Assembly: GCA_037349315.1 (NCBI GenBank)
Contig: JBAIAC010000132.1
Span: forward strand, 248,001-312,000
Origin: Chelydra serpentina
Taxonomy: Eukaryota > Chordata > Testudines > Chelydridae
Length of the DNA: 64,000 nucleotides
Reading direction: 5' to 3'
The notes beneath the pieces are model-generated. The model searched no databases, had not been told where the DNA came from, and saw nothing but the letters and a program-made list of their open reading frames with translations. This document shows, in pieces, positions 45,141 through 55,489 of this stretch (its first letter is position 1; each line of letters opens with the position of its first letter). The translations under genes and the position numbers were made by a program.

Positions 45141-47857
45141 AATCCTTTTGTGTTTGGGGCTGTTCCCCATGTTTCTAAATCCCAGCAAATTCTCCTTCCT
45201 TGGAGGGAACCTGTTGCTCTGAGTCGTTATCCATCTTGGATGTTGCAGGGGGTTAAATTTTGCAGTGATCATCTTTCTCCTCTCTCTCCTTTCAGAATCA
45301 TTTCTTTCCCCCCCCCCCTTTCTCTCTGTTAAACTGTTTGCCAATGAAAGAGACCAGCCACCTATTTAATACACATCAAACCCAGAGGCCACCCCCTGTT
45401 TGGGGATAAATGGACCACACCTGGTAACAGGAGAGTTGGCTGGACCTTTTTCTTTTCTCCATCTGGCACAGGATGAGGAGGTCACTCTGAGGGCAGCGTG
45501 GGTCCAGAAGTATCGCAAACCCCACGACAAATGGCCTCCATGAGGGGTTGCTTCCCGCAGTGCTAAGATGCAGCCACCTCTGGGGTGGATCCATGGTGGC
45601 CGTTATTTGCTAGTGACAGGCCATGGACATCTCTTACCTGTTTTGGGCCTCCAGGCCTTTCCATTCTCCTGTTTAAAGAAGCGTCCCCCAGGGCTCCCTC
45701 TGCCTGTGTCAGGCCAGCAGGGGGCGGTGATAACTGGTAACCCACTTATCACACACTGGGGGGTAACACTGTTGCTGGGGGCAAGGGGTGTCGCCTGTGT
45801 GGGGAGATTGCAGCTGGCACTGAAGGGGCATTGTGGTGGGGGGAGGTGTGTGGGTGACTGGGCAGGGGGCACCCTAGTCAGGTTGGTGGCTCTGGAGGTT
45901 TGGGGTTTCGGGGGATGGTTCTGATGTGCCCAGCCCTGAGGCGATGGGGCCTGGAGGTGGGTATCGCTGGGGGCCTGGTGGCTGCAGAACAGCGGGGTGC
46001 ACATCTCTTGGGGTGCCGGGACAGGGTGCTAGAGGGTGCCTGGTGCTGTTCCAAGGGCTCTGTTTGGGCTTCCCCCGCTGGCTCCTGGGATCGTTGCCAT
46101 GCCCAGTGCACAGGGCGGGGCGGGGGGTGGATCTCTGGCGCTAGGTCAGGGGATGCCGGGCAAGCAGCGTGAGGGGTCCCACTGTAAAGCATCAGGGGAT
46201 CCCAGGCAAATGGCAGGGCAGATCCTACTGGAGGGCAGGCGGAGGTCCTAGGAAGGCAGTGGGAGAATCCCAGGTAGGCAGTGAGGGACTGAGTTCCCAG
46301 GGGGCGGTCTGTTGGGGGGGTGTCCCTAGCTGCTGGGGGCTCTTCTTGGGGGGAACCCTTTGGGATTCCCAACCTGGCAGTGATGGTCTGGTGGGGATTC
46401 CCGGGCCGGTGGGGCTTTGAGGGGTATCTGGGGTTCCTGGCCAGGGATTCTGGGGGCCGAGTCCCAGGGATTATCTGGTGGACCCTGGCTGGGGGCTATG
46501 GGGAGTGCTACTAACCATGGTCCTTCTCTCTGATCTACGTGTGCCAATGTCCTGGCTCCAAGCACTGCCCGGCATTCCCCGGCCACCTCCAGTCACTGTG
46601 ATATCTTTCTATCTACTTACCAAACACTCTTAGTGTGAAATCGCAGATTTTGCTTTTCTCCTATTTTGAAAACTGCAGGAAGTTCCGGTTCCGTTGGGAA
46701 AATTCGTGCCCCCAGCCCTTGTTCTCGATCTGGGGGTGCGGGAGGGGGGGAAGGGGGTTAGCATTGCCACACAATGGTCTCTTCCACAGCACTCTGGACT
46801 CATTCTTTCTGAAATCTGGTTTCACTGAGACCACTGTTAATCCAGAGTCACTGCATGGAAAGACGAGGAGTGACTCCAGGTGGACAGTGGGGCAAATGAG
46901 ATCAGCAATTCCCCCTGTGAGGAGGGGCTCTCATTAGCTGCTCCCCCCAGAGAGCTCAAGGAGGGAAGGCTGCTCCAACGCCCTGTCCCTCTCTGCTCAG
47001 GATATTGGGGTTCAGCTTCCTGGGTCAGATGCTGCAGCCTCCATTGTGACCCAGTCGGGGTTCTGTGCTCGGAAGTGACCTTAATTGAAGCTTCTTCTCT
47101 GCCCAGCCCAGGTGATGACTTTCTCCAGCTGGTACTAGCCCCATAGGGCAGCCCTGGGCCCTGTTAACTAAATTCTGAGCCCCAGACTGCAGGTAACTGA
47201 AAGACCTCAGGGAAAGTGCTGGGGACTGGCAAGCAAGTGACTCTGCACAAACAGCCTCTCCTCATTTCTCCTCCCATTAGCAATTGCCAGGAGAAAATCC
47301 ATGGATGGGAGAGCAAAGAACCCAGGAATGGGACTTTCCCAGCTGGAGAGGGGCAGGGAGAGAGGACAGGGGAAGGGGAGACTGAAAGGGGCAGTGGTAG
47401 AAATGAGGGGGAGAGAGATTTCCAGCTCTCTAATCCACCAGACACACGTGTTGCAGCATCCCTGGGCAGAATCACTTTCCAGTGAACAAGAAAAGGATCA
47501 GACAGAGGAAAAGCCAGTTCCTGACTCCATGTTCCTCCTGCTGGGGTGTGGCTGCCGTGGGGTCAGTGTCCGAGGGAATCCCCCACAGTGACTCCTTTGG
47601 TTCTGCTCTTTTCTAGCCTTGTGTTCAGACACTTTGTTACAGGGTGGAGGGAGGGAGAAGGGAGGTTGAACATCTCTCTGTTGGCTTAGCCTGGCAGGAG
47701 GAGCCAGGTCTACACTGTAATAAAGAGATGAAGCATTTTCCCAGCATCACAGAATCTAGAATGTCTGTCTCCAGGGAAAGGGTCTGGGGGAATCATGCTG
47801 TGAAATAAACTAAAGTCTGTTCTGAAACCCCCACAATTACCCTTCTCACCCACCCAG
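45141..47857. other. Intron 1 of the plus-strand KRAB gene, no gene seen
   Basis: 45900-46500 is G-rich with repeated GGGATTCCC-like steps. 46600-47700 has only short frames. No repeat family is clear to me. Confidence 0.4.
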
Positions 47858-47946
47858 GCTGCAGAATGACGTCCCTGTTTCGCTCCAGTTCATCCCGTCC
47901 TCCCATGGGACACGGAAGGGAAATGGCTGCAGAGGAACCAGCTCAG
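47858..47946 (+). CDS. First coding exon of the plus-strand KRAB gene
   Basis: After the acceptor CACCCAG the exon has ATG at 47866 and codes 27 residues, from MTSLFRSSSSRPPMGHGREM to AAEEPAQ, ending in phase 0 before GTAGGT. An internal in-frame ATG (MAAEEPAQ) corresponds to the probable start of the minus-strand paralogue. It has the usual short N-terminus before KRAB-A. Start choice between the two ATGs is open. Confidence 0.78.
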
Positions 47947-48295
47947 GTAGGTATCATCGGGGGGGGGGGGGGGGCTGGGTTCTGCGGAAGGAAGAGGGAC
48001 AGCAAATACACCGGAGATGGGAAGGTTTGCACAGTCTGGTTTGGAGGTTGGCGCGGGGCAGGAAATGCACAGGGTGGAGAAAGGGAGGGGGACAGGATGC
48101 GGCAAACCTGCTGGGAGATGTTTAATAAGCGGCCTAGATTCTAGGAACACGCCCATGAGGTTCCGAGGTCGAAATGCTCTGATTTGTAAAACAGAAAATA
48201 ACCCACCAACATGGGCCTAAGAAAACTGACCAGACTCCCAGTGCTGGAGCCTAATCCGACTAACCAGCGGCTGCTGTGAGATATGAAGGGGGCAC

Positions 48296-48828
48296 TGTCA
48301 TGGTGTGTGGGGGAGTTAGAGCCCTGCACCCCTTTTCCTGGGATTTACTGTGACACTTAGCCAGCCAGCAGAACAGAAGGTTTATTAAGGACGCCAGGAA
48401 TACAGTTCAAACAGAGCTTGTGGGTACAAACAGGACCCCTTAGTCCCTAAGGTTTATTAAGGACGCCAGGAATACAGTTCAAACAGAGCTTGTGGGTACA
48501 AACAGGACCCCTTAGTCGGGCCCTTTTGGGGCCAGGGAGCTTAGACCCCAGCCTTGGGGCTCCCTGCCTTTTACCACCCAGCTTTAAACTTTAACCAACC
48601 AGACCAAACCCTTGAGCAGGCTCTTTTCCCCTCCCCCGGCTTCTTTTCTAGGCTTTGTCCATTTTTCCAGGCAAAGGTGTCACCTCTCCCAACCCCCCTT
48701 CTGGCTCATGTTACAGCCTCAGGTATCTTCCTTCAGGGGAAGTCTCCCATCCCCAATGCAGCCAGTCCCAGTGAACCTCCCCCACAACACTCCCAGGTCA
48801 AATCCACCCCGCTCCCTACTTCGTCACA
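48296..48828 (-). mobile_element. Solo LTR with internal tandem duplication, target duplication GGCAC
   Basis: The element runs from TGTCATGGTG to TTCGTCACA, flanked by GGCAC at 48291-48295 and 48829-48833. On the minus strand it has AATAAACC. A 72-bp segment is repeated (48377-48448 and 48449-48520), including the polyadenylation signal. It lies in the intron before KRAB-A, opposite to the gene. No viral genes are present. Confidence 0.8.
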
Positions 48829-49135
48829 GGCACCCACCAGTGAGGCTTAGGGGAGATTCCCCTCCCTTCATATCCAGCTCCTCACAATGAGGAGGGTGTT
48901 GGGCTTCCTACCAGAGATCTCTCCCTGGACCCTGCTAGGGGCTCCATCTCCTGTATCAGTCTGTGGCTAGTAGGTGTGTGATGGATCTGCTGGGAGAGAC
49001 AAGGGGCTCTCTCTTCGTCCCCTCACCCTGGTGTTTCCTGGATGCTCTGAGCGGGGTGGGAGTGGGACTCTGTTCACTGTGAGCCACCCAGAGCTTCCGC
49101 TTGGCTCCTCTACCACAGGAATAGCGGGGCTGTGA

Positions 49136-49330
<195 letters not shown>

Positions 49331-49464
49331 TAGAAGGGGAAATGAAGAGATACGGTTCATGCCACCCCCACAATGCCATCTGTACTCTGTCCTGTTTCAG
49401 CATCACTCCAATATGTCAGCGACACACACACTGCCAGAGACCCTCCCCTGCTGCAGAACACTTT

Positions 49465-49536
49465 GGGGGTATAGCTCAGTGGTAGAGTGTTTGACTACAG
49501 CTCACGTGGTCCTTGGTTCAAATCCAAGTGCCCCCT
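49465..49536 (+). tRNA. tRNA-Cys-like with ACA anticodon (probably decayed)
   Basis: It begins GGGGGTATAGCTCAG and ends GTGCCCCCT, with intact A and B boxes and acceptor stem. The anticodon loop reads CTACAGC, so the anticodon is ACA rather than GCA; both would read Cys codons. The anticodon stem has lost pairs (TTTGA opposite TCACG). It is likely a pseudogene or a poor gene. Confidence 0.78.
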
Positions 49537-49937
49537 TGCAAGCCTGTTCCTTTAACAAAAATAATTACAAATCTATTTCCATTCTGTTCCGCTGAATAGG
49601 GATGAGTGAAAACACTCAACATTGCCCTGTGCAAATGCATAAAAACCTAGCAAACACGTCCCTCAGCTGAAATCAGTTCTAATCCTCCAAGTGTCTAGTT
49701 TATGTTTTCATCAATTAAACAAAGCTATAATATGAAATCACATTTGCAGGTCCTTGGTCTCCAGGGGCGACAATGTGCAGAAGAACAAGAACCCCGTCCA
49801 GTTGGGAGGAACGGACTCACATCTTGCTGGGAACTCGGCTCCTTGTGCCCAGAGTGTTTCTGGCCCCTCCGTAGATGACCCGAGAAACACAGTGTCCGTC
49901 TTCTCTAAAGAAGTGCTTGGAGAGACTTTCCCCATAT

Positions 49938-50010
49938 GACCGCGTGGCCTAATGGATCAGGCGTCTTATTTCAGATCAGAAAATTGAGGGTTCAAGTCCC
50001 TTTGCGGTTG
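49938..50010 (+). tRNA. tRNA-Arg(UCG)-derived tRNA with UCA anticodon
   Basis: A 73-nt tRNA with GACCGCGTGGCCTAATGG at the start and GCGGTTG at the end, matching the body of tRNA-Arg(UCG). The anticodon loop is TTTCAGA, giving TCA, which is complementary to UGA. The parent would have CTTCGGA. The anticodon stem has one mismatch (T30 opposite C40). A and B boxes look usable (GGTTCAAGTCC). It could be a pseudogene from CpG loss, or a UGA-reading (suppressor-like) tRNA. It has no selenocysteine tRNA features (normal-length acceptor and variable arm). Confidence 0.8.
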
Positions 50011-50291
50011 TGCTTTGTGCACTTTCCCCTTTGTACTGAACGTCCAGGTTTTTTCAGGGCTGGAGCCTCTTCTTGGCTGCTCTGGCTTCAGCTACAGCCC
50101 GAGGAAGGGGGTTGTCAGGGGTTCCCTCCCCATTCTGAACTCTGGGGTACAGTCATGGGCACCTGCATGAAAGACCCCCAAAGCTTATTTTTACCAGTTT
50201 AGGATAAAAACTTCCTCAAAGCACAAATCCCTTTTGTCCTTGAACGGCACGCTGCCACCACCAAGTGATTTAAACAAACATTCAGGGAGGG

Positions 50292-50986
50292 TGTAACGAA
50301 GTGGGACTGTTCCTAATGTTTCCTCTGAATACTGAGTGGGTGCCTCAGTTTCCCCTATGCCTCAGTTTCCCCTCTGCATTTCTTAAGTCTCTAGGTGGTG
50401 GGATAAGGGTGTGTGATTGTTGCAAAGCCCTAGAGGGCCAGTGTGATGACACAGAATGGCCAACACGCTGTCTCCTGGCAACTGCTGGCCTGGGCCCCTT
50501 CCCTGCAAAGGTGCCGGCTGAAGGGGTTGGGGAACAAAGGGATCAGTGATCTCCTGGCCCAGGAAGGAGACAAAGGCAGAGGAGGGGCTGGAGAGTTTGG
50601 AGCTGGCTGGGCAGATGAAGGGAGGTCCAGACGGACCTCTGGCCTCCCCAACCCCCAAGATGGACCTGACTGAGGGGTCCTGTTCTCTGTACCTACAAGC
50701 TCTGGTTTAGACTCTGTTCCTGTCGTCTAATAAACCTCCTGTTTCACTGGCTGGCTGAGAGTGACGTCTGACTGTGGAGTTGGGGGCAGGGCCCTCTGGC
50801 TTCCCCAGGAGCCTCACCCGGGCGGACTCGCTGCGGTGAAGAAGGGGATGCTGAACGCTCCGGGTCAGATCCAGGAAGGGGGAAGCTGGGGAAGCTTCTT
50901 GCCCTGGAGACAGTCGGCTCAGCGAGGAGGCTCCTCCAGAGTCCTGACTGGCTTCGTAGGGAGCAGTTCCAGAGCATCGCCCGACA
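50292..50986 (+). mobile_element. Solo LTR, duplicated copy of 2685-3389
   Basis: It starts TGTAACGAAG and has AATAAA at about 50729. The last dozen bases before the end are deleted (GCCCGACA against GCCCGGGGACTCTGTGACA). It shares the insertion site with the first copy. Confidence 0.75.
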
Positions 50987-51014
50987 GGGGCATCGACAGA
51001 GCAGTGACTGGGGA

Positions 51015-51365
51015 GCTCAGCCCCTCACAGCCCCTCCCCCTCACACTGACACCCCCATGGACCCTCCCCCTCACACTGACACCCCCATGGACCCTCCCCT
51101 CACAGTCCCTCCCCTCACAGAGACACCCCCATGGACCCTCCCCCTCACAGCCCCTCCCCCTCACACTGACTCCCCCATGGACCCTCCCCTCACAGCTCCT
51201 CCCCCTCACACTGACACCCCCATGGACCTCCCCCTCACAGCCCCTCCCCCTCACACTGACACCTCCATGGACCCTCCCCTCACAGCTCCTCCCCCTCACA
51301 CTGACACCCCCATGGACCCTCCCCCTCACAGCCCCCCCCCCCTCACAGCCCCTCCCTTCACACAC
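51015..51365. repeat. C-rich minisatellite, about 46-bp unit, about 7 copies
   Basis: Units with CACACTGACACCCCCATGG repeat with small losses (some units lack CAGCCCC). It is the largest of three orthologous arrays. Confidence 0.85.
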
Positions 51366-51881
51366 GCAGGGACTTGTTCGCTGGGCTCTGACATTACAAA
51401 CCCAGGGGGGAGGTTTCTCAGGATTTACTCCCTGAGCCCCTCCCCCTCTCACCGCTCCCCTGAGTGCAGAGGGGCTGGGCTCAGGCAGCCAGTTTCACCC
51501 AGGGATTTCCCAGCCCAGGCCCCCGAGTCTCCTCTGCCCGTATCTACCAGTGACACTGCGCGTGGGCGGCGGCTACAAGGGGCTCGGGGAGGCTGAACCT
51601 CCCCAAACGGGGCAAGAAATGCTGGTGGGACGCACCCCCCTTGGAGGGGGGCTGGGCCGCTGCCTTGGGACAGACCCTCCCGAGGAGTGGGGGAGCCACC
51701 GGCACTCAGACCACACGCACAGGCCTGGCTCTCGCCTTCAGCCCAGGCAGCCAGAGGGGCCGGGGAGCTCCCTGGCAGTCCGACCCCTCAGCCACCTCTT
51801 GCCTCACGGCCTCGGCTCCTGGCGCTCTGCTGGTCGCCCCCTCGCTTGCAGGCCCAGAGCAAAAAGAAACAAGCACCTGCC

Positions 51882-51953
51882 TAGCAGAGGATGGTTTCGA
51901 TCCATCGACCTCTGGGTTATGGGCCCAGCACGCTGCCGCTGCGCCACTCTGCT
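51882..51953 (-). tRNA. trnfM-CAU: Initiator tRNA-Met(CAU)
   Basis: The best of the three copies: all initiator features are present (A1-T72, GGG/CCC anticodon stem, GATCGAAA T loop), and I see only one or two D-loop differences from the usual vertebrate sequence. Divergent to tRNA-Val. Confidence 0.95.
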
Positions 51954-52346
51954 GGGTCTCTGTCTCCAGCATCCAGCACCCAGCCTCCAGCATCCACACT
52001 AGCGCCTTGCGAGCGCTGGCGCTGGCCAGCAGAGATCTCAGCCACAATGCCCCAGATGGGCAAACGCTGTAGGCTCCTGAAGCCTCTGCCCCCCTATGGA
52101 TCTGGGCTTTTGTTCTTCCCTTGCTCTTTCTCAGCGAGGGGAAGGAAAGAAGCTCTCCTTCAAGCTGGAGTCACAAGGGCGAGGTAAGGATGACTTCCTG
52201 GGAGCCGGCTCCAGTTCTTTGCTCTACCAGCCGACCCACCGAAGAGCTGCCACCACTTTCTCCAGGGTCGCCCAGCGGTGTGTGCCAGGGCGAGCGCCGG
52301 CCAAGCGGATGGAGTTTGAAGGGAAGGGGCAAAATACCGTGAGAGA

Positions 52347-52419
52347 GTTTCTGTGGTGTAGTGGTTATCACGTTTGCCTAACATGCAAAAGGCCCCTGGT
52401 TCGACACCAGGCAGAAACA
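52347..52419 (+). tRNA. trnV-AAC: tRNA-Val(AAC)
   Basis: A 73-nt tRNA with anticodon AAC in CTAACAT and the stem TTTGC/GCAAA. The A box is GTAGTGG and the T loop TTCGACA. A TTTT tract follows. Confidence 0.92.
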
Positions 52420-53198
52420 TGGTGGCTTCCTTTTCCCTAGCTGTCCAGCAAGGCACTTCTCAATCTGCCACTGGCCTGTCCTTGGGATAACCCCAACCCT
52501 GCAGGACAGAGGGTGGGGAAATGAGCTGAGAAAGCGCCTTGGCATCAGCCAGGGAAAGCTGGAGGATCTCGGCCAGTCACCTCTTGGAGCCTTGTGGCTT
52601 GGCCTCCTCTGCCCTTGGAGGTTGGCCTACAGAGCCCAGCTCTTCCCACTTGCCAAAGGAGGAAGTGAGGCGGGAATGGGGCAAAAGAGGAAGGTCGTGC
52701 TGAGGAAGGCAGGGCAGGAGCTAAGCGGCTCAGTGGGGTTAGTCGAGCGCCACCGTTCGTTCTGCCAAAGCCTGGGGAGGTGCTGTTGGCTGCTGGGAGG
52801 TAGAATCCTGTGCCTGCCCCTCGGCTTCCCAGGGGTGGCTACTTGCAGCCCAGGAGAAGCAGCGGGGTTCTGGGTGGGAGGAATAGTAGCCATGGAGAGT
52901 CCCAGTGGGCTCCTTTCTGGCAAGATGTTTTTCTGTGTTAGGCTTGGGAGTTGCCTGCGAGCCGGGGGTGGACTTGTTCCAGTGGGAACCGCTGCTCCTG
53001 TCTCCCCGACCTGGGGGCGCCAGTGACAGCTTGGGAGGGGGCAGGTGCTGGCTTGAGTGACGGGGATCCAGGCAGCCCCAGCCTGCTCCTCCGGGGCCAA
53101 GGCCACTGCTAGTCTCCTGCCTTGTGACATCAGGATTTCAATCTCCCCAGCATGAGCTGTGGCACGTGTATTAACCCTTCTTGGGGGGCCTGGTCGCT

Positions 53199-53270
53199 GC
53201 CCAAGTAGCTCAGTGGGGAGTGGATGAGATTGAAGATCTGAAGGTTTCTGGCTGGATGCCAGGCCCTAGC
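53199..53270 (+). pseudogene. tRNA-Phe(GAA) relic, second copy
   Basis: The same decayed tRNA as at 5133-5204, with an intact A box, GAA anticodon and broken B box. Confidence 0.7.
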
Positions 53271-53427
53271 TCACCCCTTCCCCCTGGGCCTGTCGTGCTG
53301 GGCTTTCTCCTGGGTGTGCAGCTGTGCCCTGAACTCACGAGTTTCCCTCGTTTCAGAGGCAACACGTGCAGAGGGCGGGATGTGGGGCCATGTGCCCCAC
53401 CTGGGTTAGCATCCCTGCTACAGCATG

Positions 53428-54040
53428 GGGTGCTGCCAGGCTCCCTCCCTGCACAGCAGCGGCTGGAGGGGGGAGTGGAGCGGGGCTGCCTTTGCTGCTT
53501 CCTCTCCCGGCATTGTTCACTCCTGGGAGGGGCTGTTGATGGTAAGGGGGTGGGGCTGAACCTTGACATTGTGCCCCCCACCCCCGACTCTTTCAGCAGA
53601 GACCAGTCGTCTGTGCCTGGTTTCCAGCTCCTCAGCCAGTGGATAATGTGCTATTCTGTCCCGGAGTGGCCGGCCCTGACTTTCTGTCTCAGGAAGGGGA
53701 GGAAAAAGGAATCTCTTTTCAAACCCCCAGTCCCACCGCTGACCGAGGGGTGACTTTCTAAGCTCCCGCTACAGTGGAGGATGTAGAGTTAATGGGGCCC
53801 TGTGCGCGGCTTCATTTTCGGGTCCCCCCTTGGGACCCATCCAAGAAATCTCTCCTATCTCCCCCCATTGGTCTTTTTCCTCCTTACCCTCCTCCTCCAT
53901 TATCAGTAATGGGAAGTGAAGGAACATAAAGTGAGGTACCTTGATTGGGGCAGAGGGTTGGACAGGGGGTGGTGGTGTAGGGTGTCAGGCTTTGGGAAGG
54001 AGTTGGGGTGGTGGGTGTAGGATCTGAACTGGGGCAGAGG
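53428..54040. other. No gene seen between blocks B and C
   Basis: One short open frame continues from block B but has no domain. The rest is pyrimidine-rich spacer. Confidence 0.4.
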
Positions 54041-54198
54041 AGATGCTCTAAGCGGATGGGAGAGAGCTGTCCCGTCCGTGTAGTTAATCCACCTCCCCGA
54101 GAGGCGGGAGCTATGTCAGCGGGAGAAGCTATGTCGGTGGGTGTGCAAGCTGTTCTGTTTACACGTCTAGATAATGTTTAATCAACTACAGACAACAT

Positions 54199-54270
54199 GG
54201 GGGTATAGCTCAGTGGCAGAGTGTTTGACTGCAGATTAAGTGGTCCTTGGTTCAAATCCAAGTGCCCCCT
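54199..54270 (+). tRNA. trnC-GCA: tRNA-Cys(GCA)
   Basis: A 72-nt tRNA with GGGGGTATAGCTCAG, anticodon GCA, B box GGTTCAAATCC and a well paired acceptor (GTGCCCCCT). Confidence 0.92.
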
Positions 54271-54353
54271 TAAAAATCCCATACTTCAACAAAAATTTTT
54301 GCATATCCATTTCCATTACATTCAGGAGTTCCACCAAATGGGGATGCCTGAAA

Positions 54354-54476
54354 TAGGGTGACCAGACAGCAAATGTGAAAAATCAGGACGGGGGTGGGGG
54401 GCAATAGGAGCCTATATAATAAAAAGACCCCAAAATCGGAACTGTCCCTATAAAATCGGGACATATGGTCACCCTA
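54354..54476. mobile_element. Short MITE, second copy
   Basis: The ends TAGGGTGACCAGA and ATATGGTCACCCTA match the 39419 element. It lies 84 bp after tRNA-Cys and is absent from block C copy 1, so it came after the duplication or was lost there. Confidence 0.75.
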
Positions 54477-55458
54477 GACTGAAATGAATGGAAACACTCA
54501 ACGTTTTCCAGTGCAAACGCATAAAAACCTGGCAAACACGTCCCTCAGTGCATCTATACTGTGATAACAGCCCTGCGGCCCGGCTGGCCTGGATCGTCTG
54601 ACTTGGACGTCTCGGTCTCAGGTTGTGGGGCTAAAAGCTGCAGTGTGGACATAGGGATCAGGCTGGAGCCTGGCCTCGGAGACCCTCACCCCTCGTGGGA
54701 TCTCAGAGGCTGGGCACAAGCCCAAGCGTCTACACTGTAATTTTATAGCCCTGCAGCACAAGCCCCACAAGCCTGGATCAGCTGACCCAGGGTTTGAGAA
54801 CAGTGACTTGGGTATGTTAATGGCAGTGTAGATGTAACGCTAGGCTACGTCCACACTGCAATGAACACCCAGGGCTGCCCCGTGCCAGCTCAGGCTCCAA
54901 GGGCTGGGCTGTGGGGTGGTGAATTTGCAGTGTAGACATCTTGGCTCAGGCTCAGTACTGGGCTCTGGGACCCGACGAGGTTGGGAGGGAGTTTAGCAAG
55001 AGACAAAGGGAAATCGGCCGTGGAGTATTACCCTGGGCTCACTGGCAGCTCCCCATTGGTCTGTCTGCTTTGGGGCAGGGACCATAACACGTCCTGCTGC
55101 ATTCGTTATTTCAAAGGGTGGTTTAGGATTTTCAGTCTCAGACACGGTGCACAAAGCAGGACTCCACCCTGGGTGTAAACTAAATGAGCCGCCCACAGAT
55201 TCTGGCAGCCACAAGGAGCCATTTGGTGTGAGAGTCAGACCTGCCCCTGTCCCAGAGGGAGGGGTCGTCTGGGAGGGGACTGGAACACGGACCTATCAGC
55301 GCTTAACAGCCAAACTTTCAGTAACTCTGTTATCAGTGCCTGGGAGTGTAATTTAAACCATAAAAACAGCCACACTGGGCTAGACCAAAGGCCCATCTAG
55401 CTCTGTATTTTGTTTTCTGAGATTAGCCTATACCAGGTGCCCTAAAAGCCACTCAACA

Positions 55459-55489
55459 AGGTACCACTGGGAGTTGAACCCAGGATCTC
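55459..55489 (-). pseudogene. tRNA-Thr(UGU), 3' half, split by CR1
   Basis: This is the 3' portion of a tRNA-Thr: T arm with GGTTCAACTCC and acceptor strand TGGTACC. The 5' portion, including the anticodon TGT, is at 57303-57345. The two halves add up to a 74-nt tRNA with no loss, and the acceptor (GGTACCA/TGGTACC) is perfectly paired with a compensated third pair. The gene was therefore sound until the insertion. Confidence 0.9.

Larger units (their letters stand above)
50015..53427 (+). repeat. Duplicated block B, copy 3
   Basis: This is the longest copy of block B: an LTR (50292-50986), the largest C-rich minisatellite, iMet, Val and the tRNA-Phe relic, with the same order and orientation as 2405-5363. 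It ends at CATCCCTGCTACAGCATG, after which the copies differ. Confidence 0.85.
54041..55489 (+). repeat. Duplicated block C, copy 2 (Cys and Thr)
   Basis: It matches 7171-8500, with the same tRNA-Cys, segments and CR1 fragment, and ends inside tRNA-Thr where a CR1 is inserted. A MITE (54354-54476) is extra here. Confidence 0.85.

Noticed and set aside
49938..50010. A selenocysteine tRNA, because of the UCA anticodon.
   Set aside because: Length and arms are those of a normal tRNA-Arg; the long acceptor and variable arm of tRNA-Sec are missing.
50919..51596. Long proline- or glycine-rich open frames on both strands.
   Set aside because: They are translations of the 46-bp minisatellite.
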